DNA of 10,171 bases. Source: Nitrososphaerales archaeon TH5894 (GTDB lineage: Archaea > Thermoproteota > Nitrososphaeria > Nitrososphaerales > Nitrososphaeraceae). The stretch spans positions 1-10,171 of the forward strand of contig JAATVK010000057.1 of the NCBI GenBank assembly GCA_014523485.1, in the 5' to 3' direction. Of this stretch, positions 1 through 6,171 are shown piece by piece. The translations under genes and the position numbers were made by a program. The notes under the pieces were generated by a model. It was not told where the DNA came from. It did no database searches and worked only from the letters and a program-made list of their open reading frames with translations. Each line of letters starts with the position of its first letter. Position 1 is the stretch's first letter.

Positions 1-1
1 A

Positions 2-295
2 CAATATTCATTAGAAATTGATGCTATTAAAGATAAAACTGATATTTCGGGAACTTTTTACAGAGTTAAAGTAACCAATACAGGAACAGACCCTCTTACT
101 GGAATAATAGTAAATTTAGGAAAAGGAGATATTCAAGATCTAGATTTACTGGAGCCAGCACAATCTTTTTTCTTTTATCCTAAACCTGAAACTAATATAA
201 GTATTGTAAAAGTTACTACAAGTGAAGGAATAGAAGAAAAAAGTGATTATCGCTCTCCATTCAAAGGAATAGGATTGCCTGGAAGTGGAAGATAA
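2..295 (+). CDS. C-terminal part of a beta-sandwich (FxLYD/CARDB-like) protein, probably extracytoplasmic
   Basis: The frame is open from the window edge to TAA at 293-295 and gives 97 residues; the start lies outside the window. The segment alternates hydrophobic and polar residues as in beta strands. It contains RVKVTNTGTDPLTGIIVNLG (residues 21-40), the 'V.V.N.G...l.gI.V.l' pattern seen in Ig-like domains of the FxLYD/CARDB/DUF11 type. It ends in a Gly/Pro-rich tail (GIGLPGSGR). Such domains in ammonia-oxidising archaea usually sit in secreted or membrane-anchored proteins, but the signal peptide or anchor cannot be seen here. It converges with the decayed transporter on the opposite strand. 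The family call is by pattern only; the coding call is firm because the frame is long for this base composition. Confidence 0.75.
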   Translation, partial: QYSLEIDAIKDKTDISGTFYRVKVTNTGTDPLTGIIVNLGKGDIQDLDLLEPAQSFFFYPKPETNISIVKVTTSEGIEEKSDYRSPFKGIGLPGSGR

Positions 296-316
296 ATAAT
301 GGATTTGTTCATTATT
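295..316 (+). terminator. Small hairpin overlapping the stop codon, possible 3' end signal
   Basis: AATAATG (295-301) and CATTATT (310-316) are a perfect 7-bp inverted repeat around the 8-base loop GATTTGTT, starting on the last base of the stop codon of the preceding gene. Only short T stretches follow (TTTTG near 326). Archaea mostly terminate at T tracts, so the role is a guess. Confidence 0.25.
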
Positions 317-351
317 CATCCTAGATTTTGATAGTCTTTGTTATCATTACT

Positions 352-930
352 TTAATTTATAATTCCTATATTATTCAAATAAGATCCTTCCTTCTCATTT
401 TTGAATTTATGATAGTTGTGTTTTCCTAGAGATGTAACCATTAATGCTGCTCCCGCTAAAATTACTACCATCGCTATTATATTCAAAATACTTGTAGACT
501 CATGAAGTAGAGCCCAACCTAGAAATACTGCGATAACAGGACACATAAGCAAAGGTGTTAGCAAGAGAAGGAGTCGTAATTCTAAGAAGCCAGTAGAAAT
601 TAGTAAACCCAACTACTTTAATGATTGCTATTAAATAAATTTGAGCTATCAAGGACTGACCAGATATTAGCTCCGAGAAATCTATATGATTATATTCTCC
701 TAAAGAAACACCCACAATGCTAAGCATTAATCCTCCACTAAGCATTATCATACCTGAAGAAGCGAATACACCAGAGAAGGAACAATAAGTAGCATAAGGC
801 CTGCAAATCCCGCTACCAGCCCCAATATAATTGATTTAGGCATAGGTTTTCTATATATAAAAAATGAAATTAATGCTATCCATAGAGGAATTGTAGAATA
901 TAGATTAATCAAATTTATATATGAGAATTT
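352..930 (-). pseudogene. Decayed EamA/DMT-family membrane transporter
   Basis: Three minus-strand segments in different frames read as one EamA-type transporter. Around 920-775 the frame gives YSTIPLWIALISFFIY and ILGLVAGFAGLMLLIVPS, matching helices 3-4 of the N-terminal EamA repeat. A frame change near 772-780 leads into GGLMLSIVGVSLGEY and FYWLLRITTPSLANTFAYVS, the C-terminal repeat. A second frame change at about 538-542 leads into PVIAVFLGWALLHES and the last helix, with the stop at 352-354. Helices 1-2 are absent, and the stretch normally holding helix 5 looks deleted at the 775 junction. The first readable part overlaps the 3' end of the kinase gene in another frame. An intact member has ten helices and about 300 residues, so this cannot make a working drug/metabolite exporter. 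The shifts are not in long homopolymers, which favours real decay over read errors. Confidence 0.8.
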
Positions 931-935
931 AAATT

Positions 936-2603
936 TTATATATTGTATAAAGGTAAAATAAAACCAAATTCTGCACCATTCTTTCCATTTTTATTGTTAT
1001 CATGTCCCCATATCTTTCCTCCATGAGCATCTATGATATTTTTTGAAATGTACAAACCCAAACCTGTTCCTTTATCAGATTTTGTTGCAAATTTCTCAAA
1101 TAGTCGGGGTAATACCTCAGGGTCTATTCCTTTTCCGGTATCTTTTATTTTGATAGACACAAATTCGTTTTCTTCATTATTTGCATTATTATTAATTTTA
1201 TCCAGGAATTTTTCTGTATTAATTGTAATTACTCCATCTTCTGTAAATTTTAAAGCATTGCTTAATAAATTAGAAAGTACTTGCTGTATTCTATTTTTGT
1301 CCGCATAAACAAATAAAGGCTCTGCAGATAATTCCGGATATATTAGTTGAATATTAGTATTTTTATCAGGATTTTCTTGGTTTGATCTTATTGCACTCTC
1401 TTCCTTTTTCATCTTTGCTGTTAGATCTTCAATTAAATTTACTATTATTTCTCTTAAATCAAATTTGCTTTTTTCGAGTTTTAAAGTACCACTTTCTATC
1501 CTTGATACATCTAAGATATCTTCAGTTAATCTATATAATTTTTCAGCATTCCTTTTTACAGGGTCTAAATATTTTGCTGTATTTTCAGGAAAAGCATCTA
1601 TCATTTCACAATATCCTATAATAGATTGAGTAGGAGTTCTTAATTCATGGGCTGCGACATTTATGAATTCTTTTTGCATTCTATCGTGGTGATTTAATAG
1701 TTCATTGGTTAATGTAAGTTCTTGATTTACGTTTGCTAATATTTGTAACGATTCTCTCAATTCTTCTGTGGTACTCTGCAGGTTATCATTTGCGATTCTA
1801 ATACTATTATATAAGTCTGTTTGGCTCCAAAGAGTATCAAAAATTGAGATATAGGAAAAAACAGTAGTTGGAGTATTAGAATATATTGATGATCCAATTG
1901 CTTCCAAAAAATTATCTTTAGAATCATTTTTTAATTCAATAATTATTACATCTTTTTTGTCTAGGATTATGCATGCAGTCTTGATTTCGGATAATGATTC
2001 TATTCTTCTAAATTCAATATTTTCTTCTTTTTGTTTGTTTGTTTTTTTTATTCTCTTGTAAATAGTTGTTATATTTTTCTCTATTTTATTGTTAGCTGGA
2101 GTTAATATTTTAACTAATAATTTGTTACTGTTTTCTAAATCATCATCATCATTGTTATTATTATTTATATTAAATAACTTTTTTTCTAAAATATTAAATA
2201 TCCCTATTTTTCTATGTCTAAAGAAAGCATTTATTGATGGAAGGATGATTAAGATTTCTTTAGTTGCTTTTTGTATATATTGGATCAAAAGTTGTTGAGT
2301 TTTATATGGATCTTTAAGTAAAAAGGTTCTAAATTTAATTTCATTTTCATCAGTTAATTCCTTAGTACCGTTTGAAACAATATCTTTTTCTACTTCTGCT
2401 ATTTTTTTTTCTCCGGAAACAGATTTATTCCATAAACTTTCAAATATGCCAAGCTGTTGTTTTACTACTTCTTCCATTCCACTATACAATAGTTGAGAAG
2501 AAGTAGAAAATGGTAATGGGTCTATATCACTAAAAAACTCCTTATCAGTTACTAGAAAGATACCGATAACTTTTGGTAAATGTCTAACTTCTGCGATCGA
2601 CAT
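936..2603 (-). CDS. Sensor histidine kinase, soluble, with tandem N-terminal sensor modules
   Basis: The first in-frame ATG gives 555 residues. The C-terminal half is a complete kinase core: HisKA with phosphoacceptor H319 in NVAAHELRTPTQS, N box NLLSNALKF (N445, N449), G1 box DTGKGI (488-493), F box LFEKFATK and G2 box GTGLGL (512-517). No transmembrane segment is visible, so it should act in the cytoplasm. Upstream are two related sensor-like modules (about 1-70 and 95-265), each ending in a similar stretch (IFESLWNK at 53-60, IFDTLWSQ at 254-261), then a coiled coil (270-310) leading into HisKA. An Asn/Asp run (147-155) comes from trinucleotide repeats. The substrate receiver is unknown; no regulator is adjacent, and the two receivers at 9275 and 9792 are candidates only by sharing the window. 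The family clearly continues upstream of this ATG (see 2604-2866), so this start is probably not the original one. Confidence 0.93.
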   Translation of the reverse strand: MSIAEVRHLPKVIGIFLVTDKEFFSDIDPLPFSTSSQLLYSGMEEVVKQQLGIFESLWNKSVSGEKKIAEVEKDIVSNGTKELTDENEIKFRTFLLKDPYKTQQLLIQYIQKATKEILIILPSINAFFRHRKIGIFNILEKKLFNINNNNNDDDDLENSNKLLVKILTPANNKIEKNITTIYKRIKKTNKQKEENIEFRRIESLSEIKTACIILDKKDVIIIELKNDSKDNFLEAIGSSIYSNTPTTVFSYISIFDTLWSQTDLYNSIRIANDNLQSTTEELRESLQILANVNQELTLTNELLNHHDRMQKEFINVAAHELRTPTQSIIGYCEMIDAFPENTAKYLDPVKRNAEKLYRLTEDILDVSRIESGTLKLEKSKFDLREIIVNLIEDLTAKMKKEESAIRSNQENPDKNTNIQLIYPELSAEPLFVYADKNRIQQVLSNLLSNALKFTEDGVITINTEKFLDKINNNANNEENEFVSIKIKDTGKGIDPEVLPRLFEKFATKSDKGTGLGLYISKNIIDAHGGKIWGHDNNKNGKNGAEFGFILPLYNI

Positions 2604-2866
2604 CAGCTGCCTACACTGTTCTATATTATCTTTAGTGATTTCTGTAATACATCGAAGTTTTACACACCGACTTTGAGCATTTATATAGCTATTTCGAATT
2701 TCGAAATTATTTACATAACTTTGTAGAAAAAAGGGATTTAAACAGGCATTTACAACACTTTCTGCATTATTTAGTATTATTTTTACTTTTTCTAAAACAT
2801 CTCCTGAGCCTTGAAGTATTTCTATTTTATTATGGAAATAATAAGTCTCATTCAGGATTGGATCAT
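2604..2866 (-). other. Missing N-terminus of the histidine kinase, cut off by a frameshift at the start codon
   Basis: Reading the kinase frame upstream of the ATG at 2603 stays open for 88 codons to a TAA at 2868-2870 and contains no ATG, GTG or TTG. The residues are coherent protein: KIILNNAESVVNACLNPFF, then RCVKLRCITEITKDNIEQC running straight into the annotated start. The 'GVKLRyITEITKDN' motif belongs to the N-terminal sensor of many Nitrososphaeria kinases. An ATG lies at 2866-2864, overlapping the in-frame GAT at 2864-2862 by one base; one extra G would give Met-Asp-Pro-Ile-Leu and a protein of about 643 residues. A TATA-like box sits about 20-25 bases upstream of that ATG. Either one base was lost (mutation or sequencing error) or a rare start codon (CTG or ATC nearby) is used. 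Confidence 0.75.
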
Positions 2867-2880
2867 ATTATTTGCGTGTT

Positions 2881-2893
2881 AATTATATATTAA
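2881..2893 (-). promoter_or_regulatory. TATA box for the histidine kinase
   Basis: On the minus strand the sequence reads AATATATAATT within a TTAATATATAATT stretch. Its centre is about 21 bases upstream of the ATG at 2866, which would place transcription start at or near that ATG (leaderless). It has no such relation to the ATG at 2603, supporting the upstream start. Confidence 0.45.
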
Positions 2894-3695
2894 GATATTC
2901 TATTCACCTTACTTATTTTAAAGCCATAACCTAACAGAACCAAAGATGTATATAGAAGGCTATAGTATTGCCTTGCCTATACGTCAATTATAAATTTAAA
3001 ATTTTAGTTATTTGTACTGCAAAGAAAATTCTATAACTTCAAAATTAAAGGTTTTTCATCAGATTTTACCATTCCATTAGGGAAACAAAAAAAGAACATA
3101 AATAGTAATCAATTACTCAATTCGAAAGTATAGATATGAAATAATGACAAAAGAAAAAAGAATATATCAAATATTTAAGAATACAGAAATCAAAGTAGTA
3201 TATTACTATCAATTATGATAAAAATTCGATATTCTCGGAGGGGAACTAGAATCCTGCAACTACATTCGCAGGTTTATACAATTTTAGATGATTCAGAAAT
3301 TGAACAATTTCTAATATTTTAAATGTTCTACAATTGAAAAGTTAAGGAACAGACTTGCAAACAAGGCAGAAGAACTTTAAACATTAAATCAATAATCTTA
3401 ATTGCTATTATGATTATGATAATAATAATTTACTAGTAATTAGTAATAAATTAATGTTATATCTATTTCTAGTATTATCCAATTAAAAAATTAAGTTTTC
3501 AATATTTTTTAAACTATACATAATAGTATTTCATACTATATTTATAATAATAATATTATACAATACAATAGATTGAATACCTAATGTCACGATCAGCAAT
3601 TATACCATCTCTATTTATATTATGATGATTATTATTACATATAATTATTATTATTTATAGTAAAAATCAATATAAATTTTTTATCACATTTTTTC
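2894..3695. other. Long AT-rich gap without a convincing gene
   Basis: No reading frame in these roughly 800 bases looks like a conserved protein. Visible items are a small hairpin AAGGC/GCCTT (2956-2974), a more GC-rich patch at 3232-3275 with a perfect 5-bp hairpin CCTGC (3253-3257)/GCAGG (3268-3272), a 35-codon ATG frame at 3215-3322 with no recognisable family, and AT-rich trinucleotide runs (3412-3430, 3545-3560, 3620-3655). It separates the leftward kinase from rightward genes, so it should hold promoters for both. It may also contain remnants of lost genes, since a coiled-coil-like stretch LRNRLANKAEEL can be read near 3337-3372 in a different frame. Confidence 0.5.
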
Positions 3696-3696
3696 C

Positions 3697-3705
3697 CTAT
3701 ATAAT
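3697..3705 (+). promoter_or_regulatory. TATA box ahead of the 64-codon ORF
   Basis: CTATATAAT lies about 50 bases upstream of the ATG at 3753, predicting transcription start near 3727 and a leader of about 25 bases. TATA-like strings are common in this AT-rich DNA, so support is modest. Confidence 0.3.
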
Positions 3706-3752
3706 CTATCAAAACTGAAATTACATCAATACCCATTAGTTAAATTAAATCA

Positions 3753-3947
3753 ATGGCAAATGATATTCCTAAGAAAAATACAAAACAATTTATTTATAGT
3801 TTATGTTGGTTTGCATTAGTCCTTCCTGTCAAGGGATTATCAAATCCTATGTGGTTATTGAATCCATCATTTTCAAACAATTTTGACAATAATAAAGAAA
3901 TAATTTCAACTGCTCTCCTTAGACCAATTAGAAAAATTATAAAATAA
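3753..3947 (+). CDS. Hypothetical 64-residue protein, doubtful
   Basis: The ORF runs from ATG to TAA and encodes 64 residues with a basic N-terminus (KKNTK), a hydrophobic stretch FIYSLCWFALVLPV (13-26), an Asn-rich middle and a basic C-terminus (LLRPIRKIIK). A reading frame of this length is uncommon by chance at this base composition but not negligible. A TATA-like box lies at a plausible distance. I recognise no family. If real, it could be a small membrane-associated protein; if not, it is a chance frame in a long gap. Confidence 0.35.
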   Translation: MANDIPKKNTKQFIYSLCWFALVLPVKGLSNPMWLLNPSFSNNFDNNKEIISTALLRPIRKIIK

Positions 3948-3973
3948 AATAAAATATCAAAAATCAAATAAAA

Positions 3974-3996
3974 TTCATTAAAGTAAATTTATTGAA
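3974..3996 (+). repeat. Left copy of a ~24-bp near-direct repeat
   Basis: TTCATTAAAGTAAATTTATTGAA here matches 4701-4724 with one missing base and one substitution. The two copies bracket about 700 bases that hold the 16-bp tandem repeats, the inverted repeat and the small membrane protein. It may be a flanking repeat of an inserted segment or simply a similar promoter element; the AT-rich composition weakens the case. Confidence 0.4.
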
Positions 3997-4041
3997 AATT
4001 AACTGTTTATCTAATTTTATTGTTCTGTTGATTCTAAGGGT

Positions 4042-4089
4042 GTTCTAAATGAGTGTTGTTCTAAATGAGTGTTGTTCTAAATGAGTGTT
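4042..4089 (+). repeat. Three perfect 16-bp tandem repeats
   Basis: GTTCTAAATGAGTGTT occurs three times head to tail without a mismatch (4042-4057, 4058-4073, 4074-4089). A degenerate copy precedes it (ATTCTAAGGGT, 4031-4041), and a further GTGGGTGTT follows at 4095-4103. The block lies about 75 bases upstream of the TATA box of the small membrane protein. Iterated 16-bp units are close to one and a half helical turns, which would suit a multi-site activator or repressor, but slippage alone could also produce them. Confidence 0.85.
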
Positions 4090-4094
4090 CAAAA

Positions 4095-4129
4095 GTGGGT
4101 GTTATTGATTTGCCAACCTTAACACCCAC
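4095..4129. promoter_or_regulatory. 10-bp perfect inverted repeat, candidate operator
   Basis: GTGGGTGTTA (4095-4104) and TAACACCCAC (4120-4129) are exact reverse complements separated by 15 bases. The arms are GC-rich against a very AT-rich background and directly follow the 16-bp repeats. The element ends about 33 bases before the TATA box at 4163, the usual place for an archaeal activator site. As DNA it could bind a dimeric regulator; if transcribed from further upstream it would form a stable hairpin. Confidence 0.6.
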
Positions 4130-4162
4130 GGTGATGAATTGCTCAAGCAGTTTTGATTGAGG

Positions 4163-4171
4163 TATATTATA
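4163..4171 (+). promoter_or_regulatory. TATA box of the 78-residue membrane protein gene
   Basis: TATATTATA lies about 50 bases upstream of the ATG at 4217, predicting a transcript start near 4193 and a leader of about 24 bases. Confidence 0.45.
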
Positions 4172-4216
4172 ACTAGAGCAGGTAGGATAAAAGATTGTTG
4201 ATTCTCGTTTCGAAAA

Positions 4217-4453
4217 ATGTACTATAATAATTATATAGAATATAACTCAATTTCTAATTTGATGCTGTCATCGACCTTGAGCAAAAAAAATTCTATTAAA
4301 CTAGTTTTAAAATGGGTGTTTGTTGGATTCAGCATCTTCTTTGTTGCAATGTTGTTTATTATGACAATACATGATACAATGACAGGTATAGCTTCCAATA
4401 CAGCAGAATATTGTGCAAAATATCGATTTTTAGCATCTCCTGATTGTTGGTAA
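4217..4453 (+). CDS. Small single-pass membrane protein (78 residues)
   Basis: The protein has a short polar N-terminus, a basic patch (K23, K24, K28, K32), one strong transmembrane helix (about 29-51, with WVFVGFSIFFVAMLFIM) and a short tail containing C66 and C77 (YCAKYRFLASPDCW). The positive-inside rule puts the N-terminus in the cytoplasm and the tail outside, where the two cysteines could form a disulfide or bind metal. A TATA box precedes it. Met1 is chosen as the first ATG after the predicted transcript start; Met16 is an alternative. I do not recognise the family. The helix plus basic stop pattern makes chance origin unlikely, and the elaborate upstream repeats suggest it is regulated. 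Confidence 0.7.
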   Translation: MYYNNYIEYNSISNLMLSSTLSKKNSIKLVLKWVFVGFSIFFVAMLFIMTIHDTMTGIASNTAEYCAKYRFLASPDCW

Positions 4454-4700
4454 GTACAACAAGGAATTTTAAGAGGATTTTCGTATTATTTCTTGTCAAA
4501 AAAAAGATTGGATATTATTCGAGGAAACAGGCTATACCTATTATCTAAATGTTCCTTGAAGGGAGAGCCGAACTTTCCAAAATCAATATGAATATTCTTC
4601 AACATTTTAAGTGTAATAAATTTATTTATAAATCGCAATTAACTTGACTCGTTAACCAAATTTCAATTTTTTATTCTATTATTAATTATAGTTAAATTTG
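4454..4700. other. Intergenic gap before the lipid kinase
   Basis: No gene is supported here. A patch at 4541-4585 is less AT-rich than its surroundings, but its frames are short and show no family, and I find no strong stem-loop in it. T-rich stretches at 4476-4494 could end the preceding transcript. Confidence 0.4.
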
Positions 4701-4724
4701 TTCTATTAAAATAAATTTATTGAA
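4701..4724 (+). repeat. Right copy of a ~24-bp near-direct repeat; also TATA-like
   Basis: TTCTATTAAAATAAATTTATTGAA nearly matches 3974-3996. The AATAAATTTATTG core lies about 55 bases before the proposed TTG start of the lipid kinase and may serve as its TATA region, which would explain the resemblance without invoking mobility. Confidence 0.4.
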
Positions 4725-4774
4725 TTTTTACATTAAATCTTAGAGAAAAATTTTTCAATAGTTCTTTTAGTTAC

Positions 4775-5902
4775 TTGGTAGTTATTTCCTACGGTAGTGG
4801 TTTTATAACATTGACTCCTCAAAAAACAAATTCCAAATTGATTACAAACATAAATGATAACTCTAAATTCAATGATCTGATTTTTATTTTGAATCCTAAC
4901 TCTCAAGGAGGAAATACCGGAAAAAACTGGGACGAAACTTACTCACAAATAAAAGAATTTCTTCCTACTAATCATCAAATTATTTTCACAAAAAAAACAA
5001 ATGATGCAACACTTATCACACGAAAGTTGTTGAAAGAAGGATACAAAAATATAGTAGCAGTAGGAGGAGATGGTACAATTAATGAAGTTGCTAACGGATT
5101 TTTTTATAATCGATCTAGTAGGAATAATTCTGTGACTATTTCGAGTGGATTCAAACCTAGATCTCATTTGAAGTCAGTTAATCCTGATGGTGTATTGCAT
5201 ATTATTCCATCTGGGAGCCGAAATGTACTTGCAGCGTCTTTACGATTACAATATGAAGGGATTGACTCCTTTATGCATATAAATGAGATGAAAAAAAGTA
5301 AAATAGATGTAATAGGAGTTACAACAGCTGATAAAGATGATCCTACTTTAACTCGTAATAGGATAGTCTTAAATGCTGCAGAAATAGGTGTAGGAGCTGA
5401 AATAATCAATAGATCAAAAAAAGTTAGGACTAAAGTAAAAAGTCGTCTTATATCTACTGTGGCAAGTATAATTTCTACTGTACCTACATATGAGAGCAAT
5501 TCATGCGAAATAATTTTAGATAGTGACAAGACAATCTCTTCTAATCTTACTATGGGCATAATTGCTAATGGCCAATTCTTGGGTGGAAAATTCAACGCAG
5601 CCCCAAAAGCTAATATGTCAGATGGACTAATGGATCTCGTTATCCTGAAGAATTCAGGAAGTCTTAAGATGCTTGATAAATTGGTCAGTTTAAAAGGTGA
5701 CGATAGTTATACTGAAGAAGATAACATACTCTATTATCAAGTATCACAAGTCACTTTACTTTCAAAAGGAAGAAATATGACTGTCACTCTAGATGGTGAA
5801 CCAATAGGTATCCTCCCAGCTTCATTCAAGGTATACCATAATGCTTTATCTTTAAAAGCCAATATACAAGATTCGATAAATAATAATGAAAATAAAAAAT
5901 AG
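4775..5902 (+). CDS. Diacylglycerol-kinase-family lipid kinase (YegS/BmrU-like)
   Basis: This enzyme family transfers the ATP gamma-phosphate to a lipid hydroxyl; in an archaeon the acceptor may be an isoprenoid glycerol lipid or a polyprenol-type lipid, which is inference. The catalytic domain begins with FILNPNSQGG (37-46), followed by the nucleotide signature GGDGTINEVANG (97-108) and IIPSGSRNVLA (143-153), where most relatives have PxGTxND. The C-terminal domain has the family stretch GGKFNAAPKANMSDGLMDLV (270-289) and LDGEP (339-343, with the acidic D340 and E342). At 375 residues it is longer than the usual ~300; a polar insertion lies at about 109-137. The first usable start is TTG at 4775; no in-frame ATG exists near the N-terminus, and TTG at codon 22 is an alternative that still keeps the domain. 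No membrane helix is visible, so it is probably a peripheral membrane enzyme. It appears monocistronic. Confidence 0.9.
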   Translation: MVVISYGSGFITLTPQKTNSKLITNINDNSKFNDLIFILNPNSQGGNTGKNWDETYSQIKEFLPTNHQIIFTKKTNDATLITRKLLKEGYKNIVAVGGDGTINEVANGFFYNRSSRNNSVTISSGFKPRSHLKSVNPDGVLHIIPSGSRNVLAASLRLQYEGIDSFMHINEMKKSKIDVIGVTTADKDDPTLTRNRIVLNAAEIGVGAEIINRSKKVRTKVKSRLISTVASIISTVPTYESNSCEIILDSDKTISSNLTMGIIANGQFLGGKFNAAPKANMSDGLMDLVILKNSGSLKMLDKLVSLKGDDSYTEEDNILYYQVSQVTLLSKGRNMTVTLDGEPIGILPASFKVYHNALSLKANIQDSINNNENKK

Positions 5903-5911
5903 TTATTCTTG

Positions 5912-5927
5912 ATTTATTTTTATTATT
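5912..5927 (+). terminator. T-rich 3' end of the lipid kinase gene
   Basis: ATTTATTTTTATTATT follows the stop codon by about ten bases, consistent with archaeal T-tract termination. A second T7 run lies at 5941-5947. Confidence 0.35.
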
Positions 5928-6000
5928 GATTGAATATGAATTTTTTTCAGTTAAACCCTAATGCTTTCAAGAATTCTAATATTACTAATAGTAAAAATGA

Positions 6001-6014
6001 TTAGAGTACTCTAA
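6001..6014. repeat. 14-bp perfect palindrome in a convergent gap
   Basis: TTAGAGTACTCTAA is its own reverse complement. It lies between the 3' ends of the lipid kinase and the first Lrp gene, where no promoter for either is expected. Nothing else in the 270-base gap is recognisable. It could be a protein site or chance. Confidence 0.4.
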
Positions 6015-6171
6015 ATAAATCAATTAATTAATAACGGTAATAACTGCTAGGTTAATACTGATCAACTATTTCCAGGATTGTGCTAATGGTTATAGGCTTC
6101 TTTACAATCTCCAAGTTGAATGCATTATTTACTCTATCAATAACGAATATTAATATACTTGTGCTTAATAC

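Noticed and set aside
1033..1621. Plus-strand open frames of 79-91 codons across the kinase gene
   Set aside because: They lie antisense to the strongly supported kinase core and their translations are hydrophobic low-complexity text with no family features.
3215..3322. 35-codon plus-strand ATG frame in the long gap
   Set aside because: It is short, has no recognised motif, and such frames are expected by chance. It is mentioned only as a possible remnant.
4031..4103. The 16-bp tandem array as a CRISPR array
   Set aside because: Units are contiguous with no unique spacers and are far shorter than CRISPR repeats.
4943..5595. Minus-strand frames of 74 and 143 codons opposite the lipid kinase
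   Set aside because: They are shadows of the kinase coding strand; the plus frame carries all the family motifs.
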